A DNA stretch of 19,831 nucleotides from an uncultured Clostridia bacterium (GTDB lineage: Bacteria > Bacillota > Clostridia > Oscillospirales > CAG-272). The notes beneath the pieces were generated by a model. That model made no database searches. It worked only from the letters and a program-made list of their open reading frames with translations, and was not told where the DNA came from. The stretch's first letter is position 1. Each line of letters opens with the position of its first letter. A program made the translations under genes and the position numbers. Positions 1 to 7,640 of the stretch are shown one piece after another. The stretch is from assembly GCA_937884385.1 (NCBI GenBank), contig CALGCW010000167.1, positions 1 through 19,831 on the forward strand, read 5' to 3'.

Positions 1-596
1 GCTCCGTCTCTTGCGAGGGTATACTCAACACTTGCCCCCGCCTCATGTTCCGTTCCGTAGAAATACGAATCCAATACAGTAAGATTATCTCTTATATAGG
101 ACTCGTCCTTGCCCGCCTCGGCAGATACCGAAAAGACGAACGAAGGATCAATGTCAAAGATCTCCTCACTGCCGACGAATTCCTCAAGCTCCTCGTCACC
201 TGCAAGAATTAAAACGTCGTGACAGACTTCACATTCATAAGTGATACCGTCCTCGTTTTCAAGCACCTCAATATAGGTGTGACCCGTTGCCGCCTTTGAG
301 TATCGGTAAGTGGCATCGCATCGCTTGCACTCGCTCTGATATACGGTCCTCTCCGTGCAGCTTATCACACCGATCGCATTTGCATCGGCGTAATCGTGAC
401 CGAGCGCATTTGTGTAATCGGCATAGTACGTGCCGCCGCAATGCTCACAGTAATATTCAGTGTAGCCCATCGCTACACAGGTCGGTTCAACCACCTTCTT
501 TAAAACCGGTTCGTGCTTTTTGTCGATACAGGACGCAAGCGTCATTAAAAGACAAAATGCCAAAAACACCAAAACAAAAGATAACAGCTTTTTCAT
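1..596 (-). CDS. Surface lipoprotein with repeated Cys modules (partial, 3' end beyond window)
   Basis: The reading frame opens at ATG 596 and stays open to the window edge, giving 198 complete residues. A Shine-Dalgarno GGAGAAAG lies at 604-611. The N-terminus is a lipoprotein signal: MKK, a hydrophobic stretch, then lipobox L-A-S-C with the lipidated Cys at residue 23. Two modules follow with the same spacing, C40-x9-C50-x2-C53 and C80-x9-C90-x2-C93, each ending in a G-H-x-Y element (GHDY at 66-69, GHTY at 105-108). A third, shorter pair is C122-x2-C125. This resembles the small cysteine-bearing modules repeated in many clostridial surface proteins, and zinc or redox roles are possible but unproven. 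An acidic stretch follows (135-150). The remainder is missing, so any enzymatic or binding domain is unseen. It should be lipidated by an Lgt such as the one encoded at 9693-10607. Confidence 0.8.
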   Translation of the reverse strand, partial: MKKLLSFVLVFLAFCLLMTLASCIDKKHEPVLKKVVEPTCVAMGYTEYYCEHCGGTYYADYTNALGHDYADANAIGVISCTERTVYQSECKRCDATYRYSKAATGHTYIEVLENEDGITYECEVCHDVLILAGDEELEEFVGSEEIFDIDPSFVFSVSAEAGKDESYIRDNLTVLDSYFYGTEHEAGASVEYTLARDG

Positions 597-648
597 ATCA
601 ATCACTTTCTCCGTTTTTCCTCGGCAGGAATGTGAGTTTACTGACTAT

Positions 649-677
649 ATGATACACCTTTTAAGCACGTTTTTCAA
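649..677 (-). promoter_or_regulatory. Sigma-A-type promoter for the Cys-module lipoprotein
   Basis: Read on the minus strand: -35 TTGAAA at 677-672, 17-bp spacer, -10 TATCAT at 654-649. The expected transcript start near 642 leaves a leader of about 45 nt before ATG 596. Confidence 0.65.
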
Positions 678-703
678 GTACTTTCGAAAATGTTTAATAA
701 TAT

Positions 704-725
704 ATTACTAAATTATTACTAAATT
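704..725. repeat. Two tandem copies of an 11-bp AT-rich repeat
   Basis: ATTACTAAATT occurs twice without a gap (704-714, 715-725), followed by a partial third copy (ATTAAAT). The unit is about one helical turn. It lies roughly 30-50 bp upstream of the -35 box of the minus-strand lipoprotein promoter, where an UP-like or curved element would act. Function is inferred only from position. Confidence 0.55.
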
Positions 726-749
726 ATTAAATATAAAGCGTTTTGATCA

Positions 750-777
750 AAAAAAGCAGGAAAAATCCTGCTTTTTT
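750..777. terminator. Bidirectional intrinsic terminator after the suf-pfp-radical SAM operon
   Basis: A 12-bp stem (750-761 with 766-777) encloses an AAAA loop. Its core is GCAGGA/TCCTGC, flanked by A and T runs that give a U tail in both directions. It ends the minus-strand operon about 50 nt after the radical SAM stop codon. Confidence 0.85.
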
Positions 778-781
778 CAAT

Positions 782-826
782 GTATTTTTTGCCCTTTTTC
801 AGCGTATTTTTTACCCTTTGCTCAGC
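782..826. repeat. Imperfect tandem repeat, about 22-23 bp x 2
   Basis: Unit 1 (782-803) and unit 2 (804-826) share GTATTTTTT, then G/A-CCCTTT, and end in TCAGC; they differ by one substitution and a small change in the T run. They lie between the radical SAM stop codon and the terminator, so they are transcribed as 3' UTR. Confidence 0.5.
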
Positions 827-829
827 CCT

Positions 830-1795
830 TTAAGCCCCAAAAAGCTTGCCCTGCCAAAGGTCGTTTTCAAATAGATATTTGTCAATATCATTGATAACCG
901 TCACCTTTTTTCGCGACCATTCGGGCGCTAAAAGGTCCTCTCCAACACCGTCTCCCGTCAGCCTCGCAATGACCGTATTCTTGTGAAAATACTGCAAAGC
1001 GGTCGCTACAAGATGAACATATTTTTCTCGCTCAAGAGGGGTATATTCCCCACTTTCATACCATTTTGCGAGCTTCGTGCCGCGAATTACATGCAAAAGA
1101 TGTATTTTAACCATATCTGGGAGGAGCTTTCCCACCACCTTGGCAGTTTGCATCATCATCTCATCAGACTCACTTGGAAGACCGAAAATGATGTGAACGC
1201 ATATCCTTATCTTTGGGCTTGCGCGCCTAAGCTTTTCATACCCTTCAACGAACTGCTTATAGGTGTGTCCTCTGTTTATAAGGTCTGCCACCCCGTCGTG
1301 AATAGTTTGAAGACCAAGCTCAACGGTAAGGTCGACTCTCTCCGCAAGAGACGCCAAATATTCCACCACATCATCCTCTAAACAGTCCGCCCTCGTCGCC
1401 ACGTTAAGTGCCACAACCCCTTGACACACAAGGGCTTGCTCGAATTTTTCCTTTATTATTTCAAGGGGCGCATAGGTATTCGTACGCGCTTGAAAATAAG
1501 GAATACAACGCTCTGTCGACCACTTTTTTGAAAGCTTTTCCCGAGTTTTTTCATACTGTTCAGCTATTGAAAGTGACGCGCTCTCGGCAAAATCACCGCT
1601 TCCGCGCGACGAGCAGTAAATGCAACCGCCCACACCGCATTTTCCATCCATATTCGGACAGGAAAAACCTGCATCAAGCGGAATTTTAGCACATTTTCCA
1701 CCGTAAGTTTTCTTCAAAAAATAATCGTAAGTATAATATCTTTTATTGCTGTCGCTGTTCTCAAACGGATTGATTTTTGATTGATTTATTTTCAT
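830..1795 (-). CDS. Radical SAM protein, YhcC/TIGR01212 family
   Basis: 321 residues. The N-terminal motif C46-x11-C58-x2-C61 (within GFSCPN...GGCIYC) matches the atypically spaced 4Fe-4S cluster motif of the YhcC branch of radical SAM proteins, which is distantly related to Elp3. These proteins bind a cluster and S-adenosylmethionine; the cellular substrate of the family is not established to my knowledge. Later conserved-looking blocks are VELGLQTIHDG and CVHIIFGLPSE, both typical of the barrel. The start codon overlaps the stop of the upstream phosphofructokinase by four bases (ATGA at 1795-1792), implying translational coupling. It is last in an operon that begins with Fe-S assembly genes, fitting a cluster-dependent enzyme. 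The product class is secure; the reaction is unknown. Confidence 0.9.
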   Translation of the reverse strand: MKINQSKINPFENSDSNKRYYTYDYFLKKTYGGKCAKIPLDAGFSCPNMDGKCGVGGCIYCSSRGSGDFAESASLSIAEQYEKTREKLSKKWSTERCIPYFQARTNTYAPLEIIKEKFEQALVCQGVVALNVATRADCLEDDVVEYLASLAERVDLTVELGLQTIHDGVADLINRGHTYKQFVEGYEKLRRASPKIRICVHIIFGLPSESDEMMMQTAKVVGKLLPDMVKIHLLHVIRGTKLAKWYESGEYTPLEREKYVHLVATALQYFHKNTVIARLTGDGVGEDLLAPEWSRKKVTVINDIDKYLFENDLWQGKLFGA

Positions 1796-3030
1796 ATTTT
1801 CACGTGCTTGGGTATTCCGTTTTCATACTTTATGTCAAGCTCACCCTGAATGAGCGGCAACAAATATTTTGCACATTCATCCGTTATGTGATTGCCTCTT
1901 TCATTAATAAATTCAAAGGGCACGTGCTTGACCTTATTGGCGATCTCGCTCACATCGCGGTGAGAGATTTCAACCGCGTAAGGATCTGTAGAAATTCTTT
2001 CTATTGTCATCATCTGACGGGTAATTCCCTCGCTTGCAGCCTTTACCGCCGCACGGCCAACACATACGGACTCGTCAATATCTATCTTTGATGCGATATG
2101 AGAAGCACATCTCTGCACGATATTCAGTTCAACGGAGCGCACCTTGCAGCCAAGCTCGGCTTTTATTGCGACCTCAAGCGCTTTACCTGTACCGGAAAGC
2201 TGCTTGTGACCGAATACGTCAGTCGAAGCGATACCAAATCCCTCACAAACGTATGTTCCGTCAGCAAATCTTATGCCCTCGCTGACTGCAACAACAACGT
2301 TTGGCTTCCTATTCAATATCTCTCTTAAATCTTCGAAAAATTCTTCCTTGTTGAATGCTATTTCGGGCAGATATATAAGGTCGGGCACTTCTCCGCCAAA
2401 GGCTTTTGCAATACCGGATGATGCCGCAAGCCAACCTGCGTCACGTCCCATAATTTCAATTACCGTCACCGCTTTTGTTGTGTATACCGCACAGTCTCGG
2501 ATACACTCCGCGACGGTTGTTGCAATATACTTTGCCGCAGAAGCAAAGCCGGGGGTATGATCCGTTCCGACAAGGTCATTGTCTATAGTCTTGGGCACAC
2601 CGATAACTCTCATTTCATAATCGCACTGCTTGGTATATTCAGAAAGCTTCGCAACGGTGTCCATTGAATCGTTGCCGCCAATGTAAAAGAAGTACCTTAT
2701 ATCGAATTTTTTAAAAATTTCTATAAGCTTTTCGTAGGTTTCTCTTCCCTCGCCAATTTCCGGAAGCTTTTTCCTGCAAGAGCCGAGAGCAGCTGCAGGG
2801 GTCTGTTCCAAAACAGAGATCTTATCCTCGTCAGAAAAAAGCTCTGAGAGGTTCACTATATCCTCTTTGAGCAATCCCTCGACGCCGTTTCTCATTCCGT
2901 AAAGCGTAGGAATAGTATCTTCGTGAACATTTTCAAGCACACCGCGAATCACACCTGCAAGAGTTGCGTTAATTGCCGCAGTAGGGCCTCCGCTTTGTCC
3001 CACTATTGCGTTTCCGATAAGTTTTGACAT
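1792..3030 (-). CDS. 6-phosphofructokinase, predicted PPi-dependent
   Basis: 412 residues, longer than the roughly 320 of ATP-dependent bacterial PfkA. Motifs: GQSGGPTAAIN near 11-21, GGNDS at 118-122, PKTIDNDL at 146-153 (TIDND with its catalytic Asp) and MGRDAGW at 194-200. Two positions that separate donor use in this superfamily both read as pyrophosphate type: Asp121, where ATP enzymes have Gly (GGDG), and Lys147, where ATP enzymes have Gly (GTIDND). The enzyme phosphorylates fructose 6-phosphate, and PPi enzymes do so reversibly in the cytosol. It sits 16 nt downstream of the SufB/D-like gene and overlaps the radical SAM start by 4 nt. A Shine-Dalgarno AAAGGAG lies just before ATG 3030. 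PPi use is inferred from sequence. Confidence 0.92.
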   Translation of the reverse strand: MSKLIGNAIVGQSGGPTAAINATLAGVIRGVLENVHEDTIPTLYGMRNGVEGLLKEDIVNLSELFSDEDKISVLEQTPAAALGSCRKKLPEIGEGRETYEKLIEIFKKFDIRYFFYIGGNDSMDTVAKLSEYTKQCDYEMRVIGVPKTIDNDLVGTDHTPGFASAAKYIATTVAECIRDCAVYTTKAVTVIEIMGRDAGWLAASSGIAKAFGGEVPDLIYLPEIAFNKEEFFEDLREILNRKPNVVVAVSEGIRFADGTYVCEGFGIASTDVFGHKQLSGTGKALEVAIKAELGCKVRSVELNIVQRCASHIASKIDIDESVCVGRAAVKAASEGITRQMMTIERISTDPYAVEISHRDVSEIANKVKHVPFEFINERGNHITDECAKYLLPLIQGELDIKYENGIPKHVKI

Positions 3031-3046
3031 AAGGAATTCTCCTTTC

Positions 3047-3964
3047 TTATTTCAAAAATCCGTTTACTATTTGCTCCTCAGCCTCCTGCTCTGTAAGACC
3101 GAGTGTCATAAGCTTAATGATCTGCTCTCCCGCTATTTTTCCAATAGCCGCCTCGTGGATAAGGGACGCGTTGATATCGTTTGCGGTGATTTCGGGAATG
3201 GCGCGAACGGATGCATTATCCATAATGATCGCATCACATTCTGTGTGACCGTAGCACTCTGAATTTCCGTTTATCTTTGAAAGGAAGGTCTGGGTGGAGA
3301 CGTCCTTAGCAACCGAACGGGAAATCACGTTAGTGCTTGATCCCTCCCCGTTAAGATCGACGTTGAACACGGTTTCCGCGTGCTGACGTCCGTGAGTCAT
3401 TATCTTTTCCTTTACTATAAGAGTTGCACTCTTGCCAAGCACAGCGCTCGTATTTCGAATCGTGGAGTCGATACCCTTTATCTGCGTGGTCTCCATTTCA
3501 AGATAGCCACCTTCATCTATTTCAATGATTGTGGTGGGATTCATGATGTTCTCACCTGTTCCCTCTTCCTCACCGTAATGACGCTCAACGTATCTTACGC
3601 GTGCATCCTTACCAACGTGGAAGGAGTGAATACCGTTGTGGGCAGAGTCCTGATCTCCGCAGTTGTGGATTCCACAGCCCGCGATGATCGTCACATCTGC
3701 TCCCTCACCGATATAAAAATCGTTATATACCATATCCTTAAGTCCGCTTTCGCTGATGATTACCGGAATATGAACGCTTTCGTTTTTCGTACCTGCCTTG
3801 ATGATGATATCAATTCCCGGCTTGTCCGCCTTTGAAACGATGTCGATATTTGCGGTCGTTTTTCTGCCTGCTGCAGAGCCGTTTTCACGGATGTTATACG
3901 CTCCCTCGGGAACGGTATGAAGGTCGGCTACCTGCATAAGTAAATTTTTCTTTATCTGATCCAT
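3047..3964 (-). CDS. SufB/SufD-like Fe-S assembly scaffold (SmsB-like)
   Basis: I choose ATG 3964 (305 residues) because AAGGAGG sits six bases upstream; an in-frame upstream ATG at 4018 would overlap sufC without such a site. The C-terminal half is typical of the SufBD beta-helix family: GHTECDAIIMD at 239-249 with Cys243, HEAAIGKI at 270-277, and the terminal GLTEQEAEEQIVNGF. Further cysteines are C97, C102 and C237. In characterised systems SufB, SufC and SufD build Fe-S clusters in the cytosol. This protein is short, closer to the roughly 300-residue partner in archaea and anaerobes that has only SufC and one SufB-like protein. No sufS, sufU or sufE lies nearby. It starts 10 nt after sufC ends. 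Confidence 0.88.
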   Translation of the reverse strand: MDQIKKNLLMQVADLHTVPEGAYNIRENGSAAGRKTTANIDIVSKADKPGIDIIIKAGTKNESVHIPVIISESGLKDMVYNDFYIGEGADVTIIAGCGIHNCGDQDSAHNGIHSFHVGKDARVRYVERHYGEEEGTGENIMNPTTIIEIDEGGYLEMETTQIKGIDSTIRNTSAVLGKSATLIVKEKIMTHGRQHAETVFNVDLNGEGSSTNVISRSVAKDVSTQTFLSKINGNSECYGHTECDAIIMDNASVRAIPEITANDINASLIHEAAIGKIAGEQIIKLMTLGLTEQEAEEQIVNGFLK

Positions 3965-3974
3965 AGCTGCCTCC

Positions 3975-4700
3975 TTATATATTGTCAGTAAGCACCGAAC
4001 AGGGTGCGCCAGAGCCAAGAACAGAGGGCATGATCTCGTCCTTCGTTCCGCTTTCTCTTATTTCGCCATCGGCAATTACTATAATTCTGTCGGCAATATT
4101 CAAAATCCTCTCCTGGTGGGAAATGATTAGTATAGAGCCGTGTGTTTTTTCGTGCATTCTTTCAAATACCTTGATAAGATTGTTAAAGCTCCAGAGATCT
4201 ATTCCCGCTTCGGGCTCGTCAAACACGGAAAGGGTCGTGCTTCTCGCGATAATAAGGGCGATCTCGATCCTTTTGAGCTCGCCGCCCGAAAGAGATGCGT
4301 TCACCTCGCGGTTTATATAGTCGCGAGCGCACAAGCCCACCTCTGAAAGAAAACTGCACGCCTCTGCAACGCTGATGGGCTTTCCAGCAGCAAGAGTAAT
4401 GAGATCCTTGACAGTAAGCCCCTTAAAGCGCACGGGCTGTTGGAAAGCGAAGCTTATTCCCCGTTTTGCACGGTCCGTGATGGACATATTCGTGATATCC
4501 TCTCCGTCAAACAGTATCTCACCGCTTGTTGGCTGATAAATACCCGCTATTATTTTAGCGAGTGTGCTTTTACCACCGCCGTTTGGACCTGTTATGGCTA
4601 CAAATCTTTCGTCTATCTTAAGATCAATGTTTTTAAGTATTGCTTTGTCTTTTCCGTCCTCATCCTTAACGACGTAGGACACGTTTTTTAATTCAAGCAT
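3975..4700 (-). CDS. sufC: SufC, ABC-type ATPase of Fe-S cluster assembly
   Basis: The start at ATG 4700 follows AAAGGAG with a short spacer and gives 241 residues, close to the family length; an upstream start at 4733 is poorly supported. All ABC elements are present: Walker A GPNGGGKST at 38-46, Q-loop near 87-88, signature LSGGE at 137-141, Walker B LSVFDEPE at 157-164 with Glu162, and switch His195. The DEPEAGIDLWSF sequence is characteristic of SufC rather than of transporters, and no membrane partner is encoded. SufC hydrolyses ATP to remodel the SufB/D scaffold. It is the first gene of a minus-strand operon with its own promoter at 4758-4786 and is followed 10 nt later by its probable partner. 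Confidence 0.93.
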   Translation of the reverse strand: MLELKNVSYVVKDEDGKDKAILKNIDLKIDERFVAITGPNGGGKSTLAKIIAGIYQPTSGEILFDGEDITNMSITDRAKRGISFAFQQPVRFKGLTVKDLITLAAGKPISVAEACSFLSEVGLCARDYINREVNASLSGGELKRIEIALIIARSTTLSVFDEPEAGIDLWSFNNLIKVFERMHEKTHGSILIISHQERILNIADRIIVIADGEIRESGTKDEIMPSVLGSGAPCSVLTDNI

Positions 4701-4757
4701 TTTTTCTCCTTTCAAAATAATATCTATTATCATTCGTAAATTTTAGTTTTACATTAC

Positions 4758-4786
4758 AGTATACCATATTTTTACCGTTTTGTCTA
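4758..4786 (-). promoter_or_regulatory. Promoter of the sufC operon
   Basis: Minus strand: -35 TAGACA at 4786-4781, 17-bp spacer, -10 TATACT at 4763-4758, preceded by TGG (extended -10). The predicted start near 4751 gives a leader of about 50 nt. No IscR/SufR-like operator was recognised. Confidence 0.72.
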
Positions 4787-4868
4787 TAATTTATCTTTAT
4801 TTTTCTTTATAATGTGCTATTGTTCATAAAAAATGGAAATATTCCGTTCAAAAATATCTTAAAAAATA

Positions 4869-4897
4869 TTGACTTTTGAGTTTATTTCTGCTATAAT
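4869..4897 (+). promoter_or_regulatory. Promoter of the small lipoprotein gene
   Basis: -35 TTGACT at 4869-4874, 17-bp spacer, consensus -10 TATAAT at 4892-4897, preceded by TGC (extended -10). It is divergent from the sufC promoter, about 80 bp away. Confidence 0.82.
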
Positions 4898-4952
4898 TCA
4901 ATCATAGTAAGCATATACTCTTACGAAAATTATGAATTAAGGAGAAAACATT

Positions 4953-5336
4953 ATGAAAAAGACAATTAGACTCGTTGCAGTTCTTATGATCGTTGCTATG
5001 CTCGCTGTTTCCCTTACATCTTGCTCCAAGATGCTCAGCGGAAAGTACGTTTCTGAAACAGATGCTGGTTTTATAGGTGAGAGCACAGAAGTATATGAGT
5101 TTTCCGGAAACAAGGTAACATATACTTCAACCACGGACATGCTTGGCAAAGAAAGCACAACAACTAAGACCGGTACATACGAGATCATGGAAGACAATGA
5201 CGATCCCGAAAAGCTCGTTATCGCTTTTGAATTCGAGGGTGAGGACAGATATACTCGTTCCTTCTCCGAGGGTGAAAACGTAGACGGCGAAAAGATCATC
5301 ACTATCGGCGGCGTTGATTACAAGAAAGCAGATTAA
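4953..5336 (+). CDS. Small lipoprotein, beta-rich, unknown function
   Basis: 127 residues with AAGGAG upstream of ATG 4953. Residues 1-24 form a lipoprotein signal: MKKTIR, a hydrophobic core, and lipobox L-T-S-C with Cys24. The mature part is acidic and rich in alternating Thr, Ser, Glu and aromatic residues (SGKYVSE, TGTYEIM, GVDYKK), the look of a small beta-barrel or lipocalin-like fold in which an expressed quantity is scored as a GTY-type strand repeat. No catalytic residues can be seen. It should sit on the outer face of the cytoplasmic membrane. It is monocistronic, with its own promoter at 4869-4897 and terminator at 5354-5383. Function unknown. Confidence 0.82.
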   Translation: MKKTIRLVAVLMIVAMLAVSLTSCSKMLSGKYVSETDAGFIGESTEVYEFSGNKVTYTSTTDMLGKESTTTKTGTYEIMEDNDDPEKLVIAFEFEGEDRYTRSFSEGENVDGEKIITIGGVDYKKAD

Positions 5337-5353
5337 TCTGATAATCAAAAAAC

Positions 5354-5383
5354 AGAGAGAGGCAAGTTCCTCTCTCTTTTTTT
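5354..5383. terminator. Bidirectional terminator between the small lipoprotein and metA
   Basis: Perfect 9-bp stem AGAGAGAGG (5354-5362) with CCTCTCTCT (5369-5377), 6-nt loop, then a T run to 5383. On the opposite strand the hairpin is followed by GTTTTTTG, so it also serves metY-metA, whose stop is at 5385. Confidence 0.9.
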
Positions 5384-5384
5384 G

Positions 5385-6296
5385 CTATATGAGTGAAATA
5401 TTATAGGGTGTCACCTGGTAAACGTAGTAATTGAGCCAGTTTGAGTAGATAAGCGATGTGGTGGAATACCAGTTTGGATTTATTTCCGTCATAGTCTCGT
5501 CAACAAAATAGTTTTTCGGGGGGTCTATTGGGAGTCCCTTTGCTACGTCACGCAGATACTCCGTTTTGAGGGTTTCCTTGCTGTATTCAAGATGACCCAT
5601 AAAGTATATTTGCCTTCCGTCGCGTGAGCGCAGAATGGATGCGCCCACCTCGTCACTTCTCGCAAGCGTGACAAGGTCATCGATCCTTGCTATTTCAAGC
5701 TCACTTATCTCCGTGTGGCGGGAATGAGGAATATTGATGTATTTATCGGTTCCCTTCAGAAGCGGGTCATAGCGCATTACCTTTTCGTGCGGGAAAATTC
5801 CAAACACCTTCTTGGGCAATTCGGTCTTTTGCAAGCCGTAATAATAATGCAACGCCGCCTGCGCTCCCCAACAGATAAACACTGTGCTTTGCACGTTCGT
5901 GCGTGCAAAATCCATTATCTCGGTTAGCTCCGACCAATATTTTACCTCCTCGAAGGGGATCGTCTCAACGGGAGCGCCCGTGATTATCATTCCGTCAAAG
6001 CGGCGGTCCTTTATCTCGCTGAAGGTCTTATAAAATTTTTCAAGATGATGCTCGGGCGCGTGTGTGCCCACGTAAGACTCCGTGCCGACAAGAGTCACTC
6101 TTATCTGCAGAGGAGAGTTGGAAAGCATACGTATAAGCTGTGTTTCGGTCTCCACCTTCGTCGGCATAAGGTTGAGAATTGCTATCTCGATAGGTCTTAT
6201 ATCCTGACGAAGCGCACGGGTCTCGTTCATTACGAATATATTTTCGGATGCCAGCGTTGAATAAGCGGGCATTTCCTGTGGAATTATGATTGGCAT
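5385..6296 (-). CDS. metA: Homoserine O-acetyltransferase, MetA family
   Basis: 303 residues, full family length. The nucleophile Cys142 lies in ICWGAQA, and the catalytic His235 and Glu237 lie in MGHLE. The residue known to decide acyl donor in MetA, position 111, is Glu (GAPVE), as in acetyl-CoA users such as the Bacillus cereus enzyme, not Gly as in succinyl-CoA users such as E. coli. It therefore probably acetylates L-homoserine, although many databases would label it homoserine O-succinyltransferase. It lies 20 nt after metY in the same operon; AAGGAAG precedes the start. MetY uses O-acetylhomoserine, so the context agrees with the residue reading. Cytosolic. Confidence 0.95.
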   Translation of the reverse strand: MPIIIPQEMPAYSTLASENIFVMNETRALRQDIRPIEIAILNLMPTKVETETQLIRMLSNSPLQIRVTLVGTESYVGTHAPEHHLEKFYKTFSEIKDRRFDGMIITGAPVETIPFEEVKYWSELTEIMDFARTNVQSTVFICWGAQAALHYYYGLQKTELPKKVFGIFPHEKVMRYDPLLKGTDKYINIPHSRHTEISELEIARIDDLVTLARSDEVGASILRSRDGRQIYFMGHLEYSKETLKTEYLRDVAKGLPIDPPKNYFVDETMTEINPNWYSTTSLIYSNWLNYYVYQVTPYNISLI

Positions 6297-6316
6297 TTAT
6301 TTACTTCCTTAACAGA

Positions 6317-7591
6317 TCAGATTTGTGAAAGCGCACCGTCAAGATCCGCAATGATATCTTCAACGTTCTCGATACCTACGGAGAGGCGGATAAGATTATC
6401 TGCTATACCGATATTCTCAAGGTCCGCCTTTGAAAGCTGACGGTGAGTAGTAGACGCGGGATGAAGCACACATGAGCGCACATCCGCTACGTGTGTAACG
6501 ATCGCGATCATCTTGAGCCCCTCCATAACTACGGTTGCGGCTTCAGAGCCGCCCTTAACACCGAAGCTTAGCATTCCGCCCTGTCCTTCGGGCATATATT
6601 TCTTTGCAAGTGCGTGATATTTGTCATTCTCAAGCGAGCCGTATTTAACCCACTCGACCTTGGGATGATTTGCGAGATATTCCGCAACGCGCGCGGCGTT
6701 AGAGCTGTGTCTTTCCATTCGGAGTGCAAGAGTTTCCATACCGAGATTGGTAAGGAACGCATTTTCGGGACTCATTATCGCGCCGAGGTCGCGCATCATC
6801 TGCACGCGGCATTTTGTGCCGAAGGCTTTGCTTCCGAGTGTGGAATAGACAAGCCCGTGATAGCTCTCGTCGGGGATGTTGAATTCGGGGTAACGGTCGC
6901 TTGCCGCGAAATCGAAATTTCCGCCGTCAACCACCGCGCCTCCAAGTGCCACCGCGTGCCCGTCGAGATACTTGGAGCTTGAATATACCACAACGTTTGC
7001 GCCAAAATCAAGCGGCTTGCACAAAACGGGCGTGACGAGCGTATTGTCGACTACAAAAAGAACACCGTGACGCTTAGCGATGCCTGCGATCTTCTCAAAA
7101 TCAAGCACTACTATCGTGGGGTTTGCCACAGTTTCAGCAAATATCACCTTCGTGTGCTCGTCAACGAGCTTTTCAATGTTCTCCGCACTATCGTCGGGGT
7201 CGAAAAATCTTGTTTCTATACCGTATTTTTTAAGCGTTACGGAGAAAAGGTTATAAGAACCGCCGTAAACCGCTGATGCAGATACGATATTATCCCCCGC
7301 GTTACAAACGTTGAGAACTGCTAAAAGAGTTGCGCTCATTCCCGAAGCACAAGCTATTGCACCCGTGCCTCCTTCAAGAAGCGCAAGCTTTTCTTCAAAC
7401 GCGTTCAGCGTAGGGTTGCCTATTCTTGAATAAAAAAAGCCTTCGCTTTTAAGGTCGAAAAGATCAGCCATATCCTGCGCCTTTTCGTAATAAAACGTCG
7501 TGCTCTTTACAACGGGGCACACTCTTGCCTCACCGCTTTTGGGGCTATACGCTCCCTGCACGCAAATAGTATCAAGCTTTCTTTGTTTCAT
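6317..7591 (-). CDS. metY: O-acetylhomoserine sulfhydrylase (aminocarboxypropyltransferase)
   Basis: 424 residues, the length of O-acetylhomoserine sulfhydrylases and longer than cystathionine gamma-synthases (about 380-400). The PLP lysine is Lys207 in SSSKYLDGH, the pyridine-binding Asp182 lies in VVDNT, and the phosphate-binding SGM block is near 83-85. It converts O-acetylhomoserine and sulfide to homocysteine. It is first in the operon with metA, so substrate-forming and substrate-consuming steps are co-expressed. The promoter at 7641-7669 leaves a leader of about 43 nt, too short for a SAM riboswitch or T-box. GAGAGG precedes the ATG. Confidence 0.93.
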   Translation of the reverse strand: MKQRKLDTICVQGAYSPKSGEARVCPVVKSTTFYYEKAQDMADLFDLKSEGFFYSRIGNPTLNAFEEKLALLEGGTGAIACASGMSATLLAVLNVCNAGDNIVSASAVYGGSYNLFSVTLKKYGIETRFFDPDDSAENIEKLVDEHTKVIFAETVANPTIVVLDFEKIAGIAKRHGVLFVVDNTLVTPVLCKPLDFGANVVVYSSSKYLDGHAVALGGAVVDGGNFDFAASDRYPEFNIPDESYHGLVYSTLGSKAFGTKCRVQMMRDLGAIMSPENAFLTNLGMETLALRMERHSSNAARVAEYLANHPKVEWVKYGSLENDKYHALAKKYMPEGQGGMLSFGVKGGSEAATVVMEGLKMIAIVTHVADVRSCVLHPASTTHRQLSKADLENIGIADNLIRLSVGIENVEDIIADLDGALSQI

Positions 7592-7640
7592 TGTGATACC
7601 TCTCTATATAAAGAATTGTTGTTCTGATTACTAAAATAGA

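Noticed and set aside
287..711. Plus-strand open frames at the left edge (287-652 and 520-711)
   Set aside because: They are antisense to the lipoprotein, rich in His/Arg/Ser, with no ribosome site; the minus frame has a lipobox and repeated Cys modules.
4937..5302. 121-residue minus-strand open frame, Ser-rich
   Set aside because: Antisense shadow of the small lipoprotein, which has a promoter, ribosome site, lipobox and terminator.
7592..7640. Possible SAM riboswitch or T-box before metY
   Set aside because: The consensus promoter leaves a leader of only about 43 nt, without a stem set or T-box sequence.
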